A stretch of DNA of 40,191 bases from an uncultured Hymenobacter sp. (lineage in GTDB: Bacteria; Bacteroidota; Bacteroidia; Cytophagales; Hymenobacteraceae), in contig CAJYVK010000221.1 in assembly GCA_913778455.1 (NCBI GenBank), positions 1 through 40,191 on the forward strand, given 5' to 3'. The translations under genes were made by a program, and so were the position numbers. The notes below the pieces were generated by a model that saw only the letters and a program-made list of their open reading frames with translations, had not been told where the DNA came from and made no database searches. Below are positions 30,229-38,039 of the stretch, piece after piece; position 1 is the first letter of the stretch; each line of letters opens with the position of its first letter.

Positions 30229-32112
30229 TCAAAATCGGCTAGTCAACCCAAAGTGAATCTTGGAATTAGTTAGCGAAAAGCCCGTATTCAAAAACTGCGA
30301 CCGACCTACCGAATACACAAACTGAAACAGGCCCGCCGCCGTGCGAAAGCTCAGGCCCGCGCCCAGGCCGGTGGGCGAGTCGAGCGCCCGCGAGCTGAGC
30401 TGGCTGGTGGTAAACGTATAGGCTTGCAGCAGCGCTTGGTCGGCGAAAACGAACACGTAGCCCTCGGGGCCGGTAAATTGCCGCAGCTCAACCGTTCCCA
30501 CGCCGTAGGCACTGGTGTAAAACTGATTTTCGGTGAAGCCGCGCAGCGAGTTCAGGCCCCCCAGCCGGAAGAGGTCGTTGAGAAAAAACTGTTGGTTGAA
30601 TAACCCTTCGCCCCGCGCCCGCACCAGCAGCACGCCCTGCCGGCCCAGCGCCCAGTAGTGCTCGGCCCGCCCACCAAAGCTGTACTGCGTCGAGCGTAGG
30701 TTCACGCCCGCGTACAGCGTCTCACTGATGGCCGCGTTGCGGCGGATAGTCTTGGTGCCCACGCCGCCTTGCAGGCTCACGAACAGCCCCCGGTGCGGAA
30801 AGTACAGGTCGTCGAGGTTGGCTCGCGAGTAGCCCAGGCCGTAGGAAGTGTATTCCGAATCGACGTAGTTGGGCAGGGTGCCGAGCTGGGCGTAGGCGGC
30901 GCTGTCGAGGAGCAGGCGCGAGCTGCTCTGCTCGGCAAAAAAGGTGAGCCGCCCGGCCCGCGCCGTAGGGTAGCTCACTTGCAGCCGGGGCCGCAGGGTG
31001 AGGTAGTTGCCGGTCTGCTTGTAGAGGTTGAACGTCGCGCCCACCTCCAGCGGCGTACCGAAGATATTGGGGTGCAAGTAGCTGGCATCCAGCAATTGCG
31101 ACACGGCGTCGGTTTTGCGCCACTGCAAGCCCACTTGCTTGCCACCGCCGCGCAGATTACGTAGGTTGATGGTCACGTCGCCCGTAAACTGCACCCCGCT
31201 GGCCCCATTGGCCGCCGGTAGCAGCCCCACGATGGCGTCGAACTGGTTCGACGGCCGCTCGTCGAGCAGCAGGTACACCCGGGCCTGGTTGCGGGCGAAG
31301 CGCACCTCGGGGGCGGCCCGCAGGCGCACGTAGGGCAGTTGGCGCAGCAGGGCTACGGCGGCATCTACGCGCTGCTGGCTGTAGGGCGAGCCGGGAGTAA
31401 GCTGCAAGTATTTAGTAAGAAAACGCTTTTTGGTCTTGCTGGTGCCCACCACTTGCAGCGAGTCGAAGTACACCGCTGGCCCGCGCTTGAGTACCACCCG
31501 GCCGGCGATGTCGCGCCCGGTCAGCTGCAGCGAGTCGAGGCCCACGGTGGCGAAGGGGTAGCCCTGGTTTTCGGCTTCCGTGAGCACGCGCTCCTGCAAG
31601 GTGGCCCAGTCGGCGGGCCGCCAGGGCGTGCGCCGAAAAAACTTTTCGCGGTAGCCGGCGCGGGTAAGCAGACCGTCGCCGAGGTTGCCGTTGTGCAGGT
31701 AGGCCCAGCGGAACTGCTCGCCTACGTACAGGCGCACCCGCACCGTGTCGCGCTCCCAGCGGATGCCGTCGGCCGAGGCCGTGAGGTAGGCGTCGGCTTG
31801 CAAGGCCAGCGCGAGCTCACGCACCGTGCGCAGGGCCGTGAGCGAGTCGGGTACGGTAGCCCGCGGGTGCAGCCGGCGCACCAGCGCCCGCTCGGCCGGC
31901 TCCGTTTCAAACGTCAGCACCCGGGTGCGGCCCGCCTGGCGCGGCGCGGACGCCGGCTGGCCGGCTGGGGGCGGCAGGGGCGGCGAGGCCAGCCCCGGCG
32001 CGTTGGGTACCGCCACGCCGGGCCCGGCCCCGGGGGCCTGGGCGCGCAGCCGCCCGGCACTCCCCAGCACCAGCCAGCAGCTCCACAGAAATACGGTAGC
32101 AAGTCGAACCAT
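30229..32112 (-). CDS. BamA/TamA family outer-membrane protein
   Basis: A 627-residue Omp85-superfamily protein with a signal peptide (cleavage after AGRLRAQ). A Pro/Ala-rich linker is followed by POTRA-like segments (for example VYFDSLQVVGTSKTKKRFLTKYLQLTPGSPYSQQRVDAAVALLRQLPYVRL). The C-terminal barrel from about residue 290 ends in the outer-membrane signature phenylalanine (HFGLTSRF). The barrel motif FRLGGLNSLRGF is the conserved loop 6 VRGY/LRGF equivalent. It probably inserts or exports outer-membrane or surface proteins; it is shorter than BamA itself. Confidence 0.9.
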   Translation of the reverse strand: MVRLATVFLWSCWLVLGSAGRLRAQAPGAGPGVAVPNAPGLASPPLPPPAGQPASAPRQAGRTRVLTFETEPAERALVRRLHPRATVPDSLTALRTVRELALALQADAYLTASADGIRWERDTVRVRLYVGEQFRWAYLHNGNLGDGLLTRAGYREKFFRRTPWRPADWATLQERVLTEAENQGYPFATVGLDSLQLTGRDIAGRVVLKRGPAVYFDSLQVVGTSKTKKRFLTKYLQLTPGSPYSQQRVDAAVALLRQLPYVRLRAAPEVRFARNQARVYLLLDERPSNQFDAIVGLLPAANGASGVQFTGDVTINLRNLRGGGKQVGLQWRKTDAVSQLLDASYLHPNIFGTPLEVGATFNLYKQTGNYLTLRPRLQVSYPTARAGRLTFFAEQSSSRLLLDSAAYAQLGTLPNYVDSEYTSYGLGYSRANLDDLYFPHRGLFVSLQGGVGTKTIRRNAAISETLYAGVNLRSTQYSFGGRAEHYWALGRQGVLLVRARGEGLFNQQFFLNDLFRLGGLNSLRGFTENQFYTSAYGVGTVELRQFTGPEGYVFVFADQALLQAYTFTTSQLSSRALDSPTGLGAGLSFRTAAGLFQFVYSVGRSQFLNTGFSLTNSKIHFGLTSRF

Positions 32113-32233
32113 CGCTGGGGAGCTAACGCAAGGCGCAGCTTTTAATTTCCGCCGCCCGATTTTTGTTGAATTATGGGCGGGGCGGCGCTGTTTTACAGCA
32201 CCCGCGCCCGCAAAAATCGCGTGCTTTCGCCTT

Positions 32234-33388
32234 ATGTCCGGCCTCTACCTCCACATTCCGTTTTGCAAGCAGGCCTGCCACTACTGCGATTTTCACTTCA
32301 GCACCTCGCTGGGGTTGAAAGAGCGGTTTGTGGAGGCGCTACTAAAGGAGATGACGCTGCGCCGCCAGTACTTGCCCGACGCGGGGGCACCGCTGCAAAC
32401 CATCTATTTCGGCGGGGGCACGCCTTCGTTGCTGACGGGCGCGGAGCTGGCCCGCATCTTCGACGCTATCTACAACAACTTCGCGGTGGCGCCCCAGGCG
32501 GAAATTACCCTCGAAGCCAACCCCGACGACCTCAGCCCCACCAAGCTGGCCGAGCTGGCGGCCTCGCCCGTCAACCGCCTCAGTATCGGGCTGCAAAGCT
32601 TTCACGAGCCGCACCTGCGACTGATGAACCGCGCCCACTCGGCCCAGGAGTCGGGGCAGGCCGTGCGGGCGGCGCAGGCGGCGGGCTTCGAGAATATTTC
32701 GGTAGACCTTATATACGGGGTGCCGGCGGCCAGCCACGCTATCTGGGAAGACGACCTGGCCCACCTGCTCGCGCTGAACGTGCCGCACGTGTCGGCCTAC
32801 GCGCTCACCATCGAGCCCGATACGGCCTTCGGCCGCCGCCTCAGGAAAGGTACGTTCGTAGCGCCGCCCGAGGAATTCGTGGCTCGTCAGTTTGAGACGC
32901 TGCTGACCACGCTGCGTGGCCACGGGTACGAGCAGTACGAAATCAGCAACTTTTGTCAGCCCGGCCGCGAAAGCCGCCATAATGCCAACTACTGGCGGGG
33001 AGTGCCTTATCTCGGGCTGGGGCCGAGCGCGCACTCCTTCGACGGCCGCAGCCGGCAGTACGCGGTAGCCAACAACCCGCAGTACGTGGCCGTCGTGCTG
33101 GAGCGCGGCGAGGTGCCCGCCACCGTGGAACTGCTCTCGCCCCTCGATCAGGCCAATGAATACCTGCTCACCACCCTCCGCACCAGCCGAGGCTGCGACC
33201 TGGCCCACCTGCGCGATGCGCTGGGCCTCGACCTGCTGGCCGAGCGTGCCGATTACCTAGCCAGCCTCACCGGCCAGGGCATGGCCACGCTGGAGGGCGA
33301 CGTGCTGCGCCTCACCGACGCCGGTAAGCTGCTGGCCGACCACATCACGCTGGAGCTGTTTGCCGAGGCACCGGCCGCCGGGGCGTAG
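32234..33388 (+). CDS. hemW: Radical SAM haem chaperone HemW
   Basis: A 384-residue radical SAM protein. The cluster cysteines are C11, C15 and C18 in IPFCKQACHYCDF; the residue after the last cysteine pair is D-F, the HemW pattern, and not the CxC extension of HemN coproporphyrinogen oxidase. YFGGGTPSLL, LEANPDDL and SIGLQSFHEPHLRLMNRAHS follow. HemW binds haem and delivers it to target proteins. The ATG at MSGLYLHIPF is used, although the frame is open 400 bp further upstream across the BamA gene. Confidence 0.94.
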   Translation: MSGLYLHIPFCKQACHYCDFHFSTSLGLKERFVEALLKEMTLRRQYLPDAGAPLQTIYFGGGTPSLLTGAELARIFDAIYNNFAVAPQAEITLEANPDDLSPTKLAELAASPVNRLSIGLQSFHEPHLRLMNRAHSAQESGQAVRAAQAAGFENISVDLIYGVPAASHAIWEDDLAHLLALNVPHVSAYALTIEPDTAFGRRLRKGTFVAPPEEFVARQFETLLTTLRGHGYEQYEISNFCQPGRESRHNANYWRGVPYLGLGPSAHSFDGRSRQYAVANNPQYVAVVLERGEVPATVELLSPLDQANEYLLTTLRTSRGCDLAHLRDALGLDLLAERADYLASLTGQGMATLEGDVLRLTDAGKLLADHITLELFAEAPAAGA

Positions 33389-33448
33389 CTTGCAGGGGTG
33401 GCCGGCCATACCGCCGGTATATAGTGTTTCCCTTTTCCCCGCGCAGCC

Positions 33449-33865
33449 GTGAAACTTTTGAGCGATGCCCTGGTCAGCAACGATGACTTTTTTGTGGAGC
33501 AGGTCCACCTTACGGCCATCGTCTTCGATAATACCGACGACGTAACCCTCTGGGCTACTACGTTTCGCGACGACGACGACCATTTCTTCCACCTCGGCCT
33601 GCCCTTCCACGCCCTCGATACCCTGCTGCGCGTGGCCGGCGAGCGAGCCGAGACCCTGGCCGAAGAGGTAGCCGATGCCCTGGCCACCGCCGAGGAGTGG
33701 CCCTGCCTGCTCGAATACACCACCGCCGAAAACCCACCCGTGCCCCTGCCCGGCGTGGCCCTCAAGCTGGCCGTCACCTTCCCCGCCGACGCCGACGAAA
33801 CCGACGATCCCCAGCCACACAATATCTTTTATCTGGAGGGTATCTACGCCCGCCTGGCCCCGTGA
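33449..33865 (+). CDS. Acidic hypothetical protein
   Basis: A 138-residue, strongly acidic cytoplasmic protein starting with GTG. It is not recognised. Asp/Glu-rich stretches occur at DNTDD, FRDDDDHFFH and FPADADETDD, and no signal or membrane segment is present. It follows hemW on the same strand by 60 nt and precedes a hydrolase. Codon use resembles neighbouring native genes, so it is probably real. Confidence 0.7.
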   Translation: MKLLSDALVSNDDFFVEQVHLTAIVFDNTDDVTLWATTFRDDDDHFFHLGLPFHALDTLLRVAGERAETLAEEVADALATAEEWPCLLEYTTAENPPVPLPGVALKLAVTFPADADETDDPQPHNIFYLEGIYARLAP

Positions 33866-33913
33866 GAAAGCGTGAGAGCAGCCAGTGTAGAGTATGCGCC
33901 GATGCAATACAAG

Positions 33914-33937
33914 TAATTCATAATTCATAATTCATAA
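33914..33937. repeat. Single heptad tract overlapping a start codon
   Basis: Three tandem ATTCATA units run directly into the ATG of the hydrolase gene. Unlike the other heptad sites, no inverted partner was found within the next kilobase. Confidence 0.8.
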
Positions 33938-34575
33938 TGTGGTACCTCATTCCCGGTTTAGGGGCCGACGAGCGTGTATTTCGTCGCCTGCGGCTGATGG
34001 GGGAGGTGCGGGTACTCACTTGGCTGCCGCCGCAATCGCCCGCCGAGCCGCTGGCCTACTACGCGGCCCGCTTGGCTCAAGCTGTACAAATAGATGAGCC
34101 CTGCTGGCTGGTGGGCGTGTCGTTTGGCGGCTTGTTGGCGCAGGAAATCGGGCGGCTACGGCCATTGGCGCGGATAGTGCTCATTTCCAGTTTGAGCAGC
34201 CCGCGCGATTTGCCGCCCTTGCTGCGCTTGGCGGGTGCCACGGGCTTGCACCGGTTGTTACCCTTCGGCATGCTGAAGTGGTTGCCCCGGCTGGCCCAGT
34301 GGTTTTTTGGTGCTCGTGGTGGCACCGAGTACCGGCTGCTGCGCCAGATACTGGCCGATACCGACCCGCAGTTTGCCCGCTGGGCCACGGCGCAGCTGCT
34401 GTGCTGGCCGGGGCCGGGCCTGCCCGCCGTGCGCCTGCACGGCACCCGCGACCGCCTGTTGCCCGCTGGGGCTGGCCCCATCGACTACCTAGTGCCGGGG
34501 GCTGGCCATTTTCTCATCGTCAGCCACGCCGCTACGGTGAGCGATTTTCTTAATAGATTAGCCGTTACCGGCTGA
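33937..34575 (+). CDS. Alpha/beta hydrolase
   Basis: A 212-residue alpha/beta-fold hydrolase. The nucleophile elbow is GVSFGG (Ser about 63) after LVGVSFGGLLAQEIGR. The acid and His are likely in LHGTRDRLLP and GAGHFLIVSH. The N-terminal IPGLGADERVF supplies the oxyanion loop. It is cytoplasmic and its substrate is unknown. The start codon is part of a heptad repeat tract. Confidence 0.87.
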   Translation: MWYLIPGLGADERVFRRLRLMGEVRVLTWLPPQSPAEPLAYYAARLAQAVQIDEPCWLVGVSFGGLLAQEIGRLRPLARIVLISSLSSPRDLPPLLRLAGATGLHRLLPFGMLKWLPRLAQWFFGARGGTEYRLLRQILADTDPQFARWATAQLLCWPGPGLPAVRLHGTRDRLLPAGAGPIDYLVPGAGHFLIVSHAATVSDFLNRLAVTG

Positions 34576-34644
34576 GCATCGGCCTATTTGTGACTTGTAG
34601 CTAGTATCTTAGAGCTGGTTTTCAGCCTCTAAACTTATTAGCTT

Positions 34645-35295
34645 ATGGTTCAACGCTACCTTTTTAAGAGTTTACTGGTGGGGGCTGGCCTGCTGGCCCT
34701 GGGCAGCCCGGCCCTGGCGCAGCGGGCCGCGCCCGATTCGGTGCAGCGGCCCCGTTCGCTCCTGCTCAAGGCTGGCCTGCGTCTCACGCACCTGCGCTAC
34801 ACCTACGATGCCAAGGCGTGGCAAGTGCAATTGCCGCTCTCGCTCGGCGCAGAATACCGCGTGGCCCCGCGCCTGAGCGTGTACACCCAGCTAGAGGCCG
34901 ATATGCAGGCCAGCTATACCACCATCCGGCGGCGTGCTACGCGCCGCAACGCCCTAGCCGCCGCCACGGTCGCGCTGGGCATCCGTTATTATTACGGAGG
35001 GGGGCCGCAGGCTGTCCCTCGCTTCGGCCGCTACCTGGCCCTGGAAGGCACCACCGATTGGGAGCAGCTAACCGCTACCCGCCTGCGGGGCCGGCCTGCT
35101 ACGCCTACCGTGCTTACCCCCGGCGTGTACGCGCTCTGGGGAGTGCAGCATCGCCTGCGGGGCCATACCTATTATGACCTGAATGCCGGGGCGGGCTTAC
35201 TGGCCCCACCTTATTATAATTTCGAGCGCCCCGGCTCCGTCAACCGCTGGAACGTGGGTGGGCAGGCCAACATTCGCGTTTACTTGGGGTGGTAG
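34645..35295 (+). CDS. Small outer-membrane beta-barrel protein
   Basis: A 216-residue protein with a signal peptide (cleavage after ALAQ). The mature chain has alternating amphipathic strands (LGAEYRVAPRLSVYTQLEADMQ; LGIRYYYGG; LRGHTYYDLNAGAGLL) and ends in an aromatic residue (RVYLGW), the pattern of small outer-membrane barrels. No enzymatic motif is present. A near-consensus promoter (TTTG 34587-34590, TATCTTAG 34607-34614) lies upstream, and a strong terminator follows. Confidence 0.75.
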   Translation: MVQRYLFKSLLVGAGLLALGSPALAQRAAPDSVQRPRSLLLKAGLRLTHLRYTYDAKAWQVQLPLSLGAEYRVAPRLSVYTQLEADMQASYTTIRRRATRRNALAAATVALGIRYYYGGGPQAVPRFGRYLALEGTTDWEQLTATRLRGRPATPTVLTPGVYALWGVQHRLRGHTYYDLNAGAGLLAPPYYNFERPGSVNRWNVGGQANIRVYLGW

Positions 35296-35323
35296 GCAGC
35301 GGCCTGCATAAGCTACCGCACGC

Positions 35324-35358
35324 AAAAAGGGCTGCCCCGTCAGGAGCAGCCCTTTTTT
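35324..35358. terminator. Bidirectional terminator between the barrel gene and rpmA
   Basis: GGGCTGC (35329-35335) pairs with GCAGCCC (35346-35352). Five A precede and six T follow, so the structure has a T tract on both strands and serves both converging genes. Confidence 0.9.
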
Positions 35359-35375
35359 AGGGTTGAGGCCAGCAG

Positions 35376-35651
35376 TTACGCAGCAGCAGCTTCCGTAGCT
35401 ACGGGCACTACCGATACGAACGAACGGTCGTCGCGACCTTTCTTGAACTGTACGGTGCCATCAACCAGCGCGAACAGCGTGTGGTCTTTGCCCATGCCCA
35501 CGCCCGAGCCAGCGTGGTGCTTGGTGCCGCGCTGACGCACGATGATGTTACCGGCGATGAGCGACTGACCACCGAAGATTTTTACGCCGAGGCGTTTGCT
35601 ATGCGATTCACGGCCGTTGTTAGACGAGCCTACGCCTTTTTTGTGTGCCAT
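35376..35651 (-). CDS. rpmA: 50S ribosomal protein L27
   Basis: A 91-residue L27. The N-terminal [29 protein letters not shown] that reaches the peptidyl-transferase centre is canonical and has no cleavable extension. It is downstream of rplU, as in most bacteria, but here a heptad inverted repeat occupies the junction. Expression probably depends on the rplU promoter. Confidence 0.97.
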   Translation of the reverse strand: MAHKKGVGSSNNGRESHSKRLGVKIFGGQSLIAGNIIVRQRGTKHHAGSGVGMGKDHTLFALVDGTVQFKKGRDDRSFVSVVPVATEAAAA

Positions 35652-35662
35652 GTTAGTAAGGG

Positions 35663-35755
35663 AGTTATGAGTTAGAAGTTATGAATTATGAGTTTCCAGT
35701 TCAGAGCCTGAGCGGCTGGGGCCAACTCATAACTCATAACTTTTAACTCATAACT
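35663..35755. repeat. Heptad-unit inverted repeat pair, site 4
   Basis: Two 32-nt arms (35663-35694 and 35724-35755) are inverted copies with two mismatches. The units are AGTTATG, AGTTAGA, AGTTATG, AATTATG. The spacer is 29 nt. The pair fills the rplU-rpmA junction. Confidence 0.93.
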
Positions 35756-35757
35756 AA

Positions 35758-36063
35758 TTACCCAATGCTGTTAATCAGAACTTTGGTGAACTGCTGACGG
35801 TGGCCGTTCAGCTTCTTGTAGCCCTTGCGGCGCTTCTTCTTGAACACCAGAACTTTGTCGCCCTGCACGTGGGCTACGATGGTGCCTTTTACGGCTACGT
35901 TCAGGGTAGGAGCACCTACGCTGATGGTGCCGTTGTCATCGGTCAGCAGGGCGTTGCCCAGCTCTACCGAGTCGCCGACGTTACCAGCCAGGCGATTGGC
36001 ATAAACAAATTTATTAGCCTCAACCTTAGTCTGTTGGCCGGCGATATTAACAATGGCGTACAT
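35758..36063 (-). CDS. rplU: 50S ribosomal protein L21
   Basis: A 101-residue L21, starting MYAIVNIAGQQTKVEANKFVYA and ending with the basic KKKRRKGYKKLNGHRQQFTKVLI segment that binds 23S rRNA. It is the first gene of the rplU-rpmA pair and has a well-formed Bacteroidota promoter 35 nt upstream. Confidence 0.97.
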   Translation of the reverse strand: MYAIVNIAGQQTKVEANKFVYANRLAGNVGDSVELGNALLTDDNGTISVGAPTLNVAVKGTIVAHVQGDKVLVFKKKRRKGYKKLNGHRQQFTKVLINSIG

Positions 36064-36097
36064 CTTATTTCCGCTGGAGGTTTCTCAAAAGGGAACG

Positions 36098-36129
36098 CAA
36101 AAGTACGGCGGCTTTTCGGTAAAACCAAA
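36098..36129 (-). promoter_or_regulatory. Complete Bacteroidota promoter for rplU-rpmA
   Basis: On the minus strand TTTG (36126-36129) and TACTTTTG (36098-36105) are separated by 20 nt, the expected -33/-7 arrangement. The start codon is 35 nt beyond the -7 box. Confidence 0.8.
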
Positions 36130-36243
36130 CCTAAGTAGCTAATCTTCATCCGTTCGGCAAAAAGCACGGTCGGTTCAAGCACATTTTTTCCGGCGGGGCC
36201 TAACTGATTGAGTGCAAGCCGGTGGCCCTGCCGGGGGTGCTTG

Positions 36244-36252
36244 TGTGGACAA
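36244..36252 (-). promoter_or_regulatory. DnaA-box-like site (one mismatch)
   Basis: The minus strand reads TTGTCCACA, one base from TTATCCACA. Confidence 0.45.
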
Positions 36253-36258
36253 CCAACG

Positions 36259-36267
36259 TTATCCACA
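36259..36267 (+). promoter_or_regulatory. DnaA box
   Basis: TTATCCACA is an exact match to the strong DnaA box. It forms an inverted pair with the box at 36275-36283. Confidence 0.75.
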
Positions 36268-36274
36268 GGCAAAA

Positions 36275-36283
36275 TGTGGATAA
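36275..36283 (-). promoter_or_regulatory. DnaA box, inverted partner
   Basis: TGTGGATAA is the exact reverse complement of TTATCCACA, 7 bp from the first box, and lies about 190 bp upstream of nrdB. Confidence 0.75.
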
Positions 36284-36377
36284 CTCACTAAAAATCGGAC
36301 GTTTTCCCGCCCTGGCTTCGTACCGGGCTCCGGGCCGGCCTAGCGGGGCGGCTTTCCGGGCGAGGGGGTTGCCGGGC

Positions 36378-36385
36378 TATCTTTG
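36378..36385 (+). promoter_or_regulatory. Bacteroidota -7 box for nrdB
   Basis: TATCTTTG matches TAnnTTTG; a TTTC at 36353-36356 sits about where the -33 element belongs. The leader would be about 85 nt. Confidence 0.6.
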
Positions 36386-36474
36386 AAGACTGGCTGAGCC
36401 GGGGCCACCCCATCGTCAACGGGGGCGGCTGGCTCGTCAGGCTTCCCCCCCGTCACCCGAAAGCCGTTCGTTTT

Positions 36475-37434
36475 ATGGAGCCCTTACTCGCCGAAAACCC
36501 CAACCGTTTCGTGCTTTTTCCCATCCAGAACCCGCAAGTGTGGGAGTTCTACAAGAAGGCGGAAGCCTCGTTCTGGACGGCCGAAGAAATTGACCTCTCG
36601 CAGGACCAAAAGGACTGGAATAATCTGAATTCCAATGAGCAGCACTTCATCAAGCACGTGCTGGCCTTCTTCGCCGCCAGCGACGGCATCGTGAATGAGA
36701 ACCTGGCCATCAACTTCATGCAGGAAGTGCAGATGCCCGAGGCCCGCTGCTTCTACGGCTTCCAGATTATGATGGAAAACATTCACAGCGAGACGTATTC
36801 GTTGCTGATTGATACCTACATCAAAGACCCCAAGGAAAAGGATTACCTCTTCAACGCCCTCGAAACCGTGCCCGCTGTGCAGAAGAAGGGCCAGTGGGCG
36901 CTGACCTGGATCAACTCGGAAAACTTTGCCGAGCGCCTCATCGCCTTCGCCGCCGTAGAAGGCATCTTCTTCTCGGGCTCGTTCTGCTCGATCTTCTGGC
37001 TCAAGAAGCGCGGCCTCATGCCCGGCCTGACCTTCTCGAACGAGCTCATCTCGCGCGACGAAGGATTGCACTGCGACTTCGCCTGCCTGCTCTACAGCTA
37101 CCTCAACAACAAGCTGCCCGAGGCCCGCGTGCAAGCAATCATCCGCGACGCCGTAACGATTGAGCAGGAGTTCGTAACCGACGCGCTGCCCGTGAGCCTC
37201 ATCGGCATGAACGCCCGCTCGATGTCGCAGTACATCGAGTTCGTGGCCGACCGCCTGCTCGTGTCGCTGGGCTGCGGGAAGATTTACAACGCCACCAATC
37301 CCTTCGACTTCATGGAAATGATCTCGGTGCAGGGTAAGACAAATTTCTTTGAGAAACGCGTCGCCGAGTATCAGAAAGCCGGCGTAATGACCGAGCGCAA
37401 CGAAAACGTATTCTCGCTCGACGAGGACTTTTAA
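36475..37434 (+). CDS. nrdB: Class Ia ribonucleotide reductase, beta subunit
   Basis: A 319-residue di-iron subunit that holds the tyrosyl radical used by NrdA to reduce ribonucleoside diphosphates. Iron ligands are visible at D70 ([13 protein letters not shown]), E101 and H104 ([10 protein letters not shown]), then AVEGIFF and the E/H pair in RDEGLHCDF. The radical tyrosine is Y108, so this is not a tyrosine-less Ic type. The sequence resembles the eukaryote-like R2 group. nrdA is not adjacent: it starts 1.6 kb downstream, after a repeat-bracketed nuclease gene and two other genes. Confidence 0.97.
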   Translation: MEPLLAENPNRFVLFPIQNPQVWEFYKKAEASFWTAEEIDLSQDQKDWNNLNSNEQHFIKHVLAFFAASDGIVNENLAINFMQEVQMPEARCFYGFQIMMENIHSETYSLLIDTYIKDPKEKDYLFNALETVPAVQKKGQWALTWINSENFAERLIAFAAVEGIFFSGSFCSIFWLKKRGLMPGLTFSNELISRDEGLHCDFACLLYSYLNNKLPEARVQAIIRDAVTIEQEFVTDALPVSLIGMNARSMSQYIEFVADRLLVSLGCGKIYNATNPFDFMEMISVQGKTNFFEKRVAEYQKAGVMTERNENVFSLDEDF

Positions 37435-37469
37435 GCTATTAATTTAGGTTAGTATAGCTTTTATAAACT

Positions 37470-37549
37470 GTCATGCTGAGCTTGCGAAGCATCTTCTCAC
37501 GGTTGGTTTTTCCCGATCGTGAGAAGATGCTTCGCAAGCTCAGCATGAC
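37470..37549. repeat. Long palindromic repeat, family A copy 4 (perfect)
   Basis: Two perfectly complementary 32-nt arms (37470-37501 and 37518-37549) surround a 16-nt loop. This is the best-preserved copy and lies 12 bp upstream of the GIY-YIG start. Confidence 0.97.
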
Positions 37550-37561
37550 GGTTTTTCTTTT

Positions 37562-37843
37562 ATGGCCTATTACGTTTACATCACGACTAATCCGGCTAAG
37601 CAGGTTTTGTACATTGGCGTGACAAATGATTTAGCTCGTCGTCTGGCGCAGCACTATGAGAATAGGGGGAATAGTGAGACCTTTGCGTGGCGTTACTTCT
37701 GCTATAACTTGCTGTATTTCGAGGAATTCGTAAGTATTAAAGCGGCTATCGAACGCGAAAAAGAGTTGAAAGGCTGGACACGGGCGAAAAAGGATGCGCT
37801 AATTGCCGAAGTGAATCCAAATTTGGATTTTCTGACGCTGTAG
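37562..37843 (+). CDS. Single-domain GIY-YIG nuclease
   Basis: A 93-residue protein of the small UvrC-N-like GIY-YIG group. The motif pair is degenerate at the first position (Y-V-Y-I at 4-7) and intact at the second (Y17-I18-G19). The following NDLARRLAQHY carries the conserved Arg, and EREKELKGWTRAKKDALI the catalytic Glu. No DNA-binding module is attached. The gene is clearly poorer in GC than its neighbours and is bracketed by two family A palindromes, suggesting acquisition as a unit. Cellular targets of this subfamily are not known. Confidence 0.92.
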   Translation: MAYYVYITTNPAKQVLYIGVTNDLARRLAQHYENRGNSETFAWRYFCYNLLYFEEFVSIKAAIEREKELKGWTRAKKDALIAEVNPNLDFLTL

Positions 37844-37866
37844 AAATGATAGTAACCAAAACCGTC

Positions 37867-37947
37867 CGTCATGCTGAGCTTGCGAAGCATCTTGTCACGC
37901 TAGATTTTCCCAATGGCGAGAAGATGCTTCGCAAGCTCAGCATGACG
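37867..37947. repeat. Long palindromic repeat, family A copy 5
   Basis: Arms at about 37867-37899 and 37917-37947 are inverted copies with two mismatches. It lies 23 bp after the GIY-YIG stop and has the same arm sequence as the copy upstream of that gene. Confidence 0.95.
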
Positions 37948-37988
37948 AACGTTTTTTGCAGGTGTAAGGCCTCAATGATAGCCCAACG

Positions 37989-38009
37989 GTGAGAAGATGC
38001 TGACGGACG
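37989..38009. repeat. Family A fragment
   Basis: GGTGAGAAGATGCTGACGGA keeps the inner part of a right arm (GTGAGAAGATGCT) and then breaks off, like a deletion remnant of a further copy. Confidence 0.55.
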
Positions 38010-38039
38010 TTTGGGGTTACTCTGTGGCCAATAATCGAT

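Larger units (their letters stand above)
36064..36474. other. 411-bp region between rplU and nrdB
   Basis: No gene is seen. It contains the rplU promoter, three DnaA-box-like sites and the nrdB -7 box. No AT-rich unwinding tract or iteron array is evident. Confidence 0.8.

Noticed and set aside
31826-32233. 136-codon N-terminal extension of HemW
   Set aside because: The extension runs antisense through the BamA-family gene. The radical SAM domain starts directly at the ATG at 32234 in the usual HemW way.
36064-36474. Chromosomal replication origin
   Set aside because: DnaA boxes are present, but there are only three, no AT-rich unwinding region or iterons are visible, and dnaA, dnaN or parAB genes are absent. 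Promoter regulation of nrdB is the simpler reading.
37435-38039. CRISPR-like array of hairpins around the GIY-YIG gene
   Set aside because: The repeated units are palindromes with unrelated loops and irregular spacing, there are no regular spacers, and no Cas proteins are encoded.
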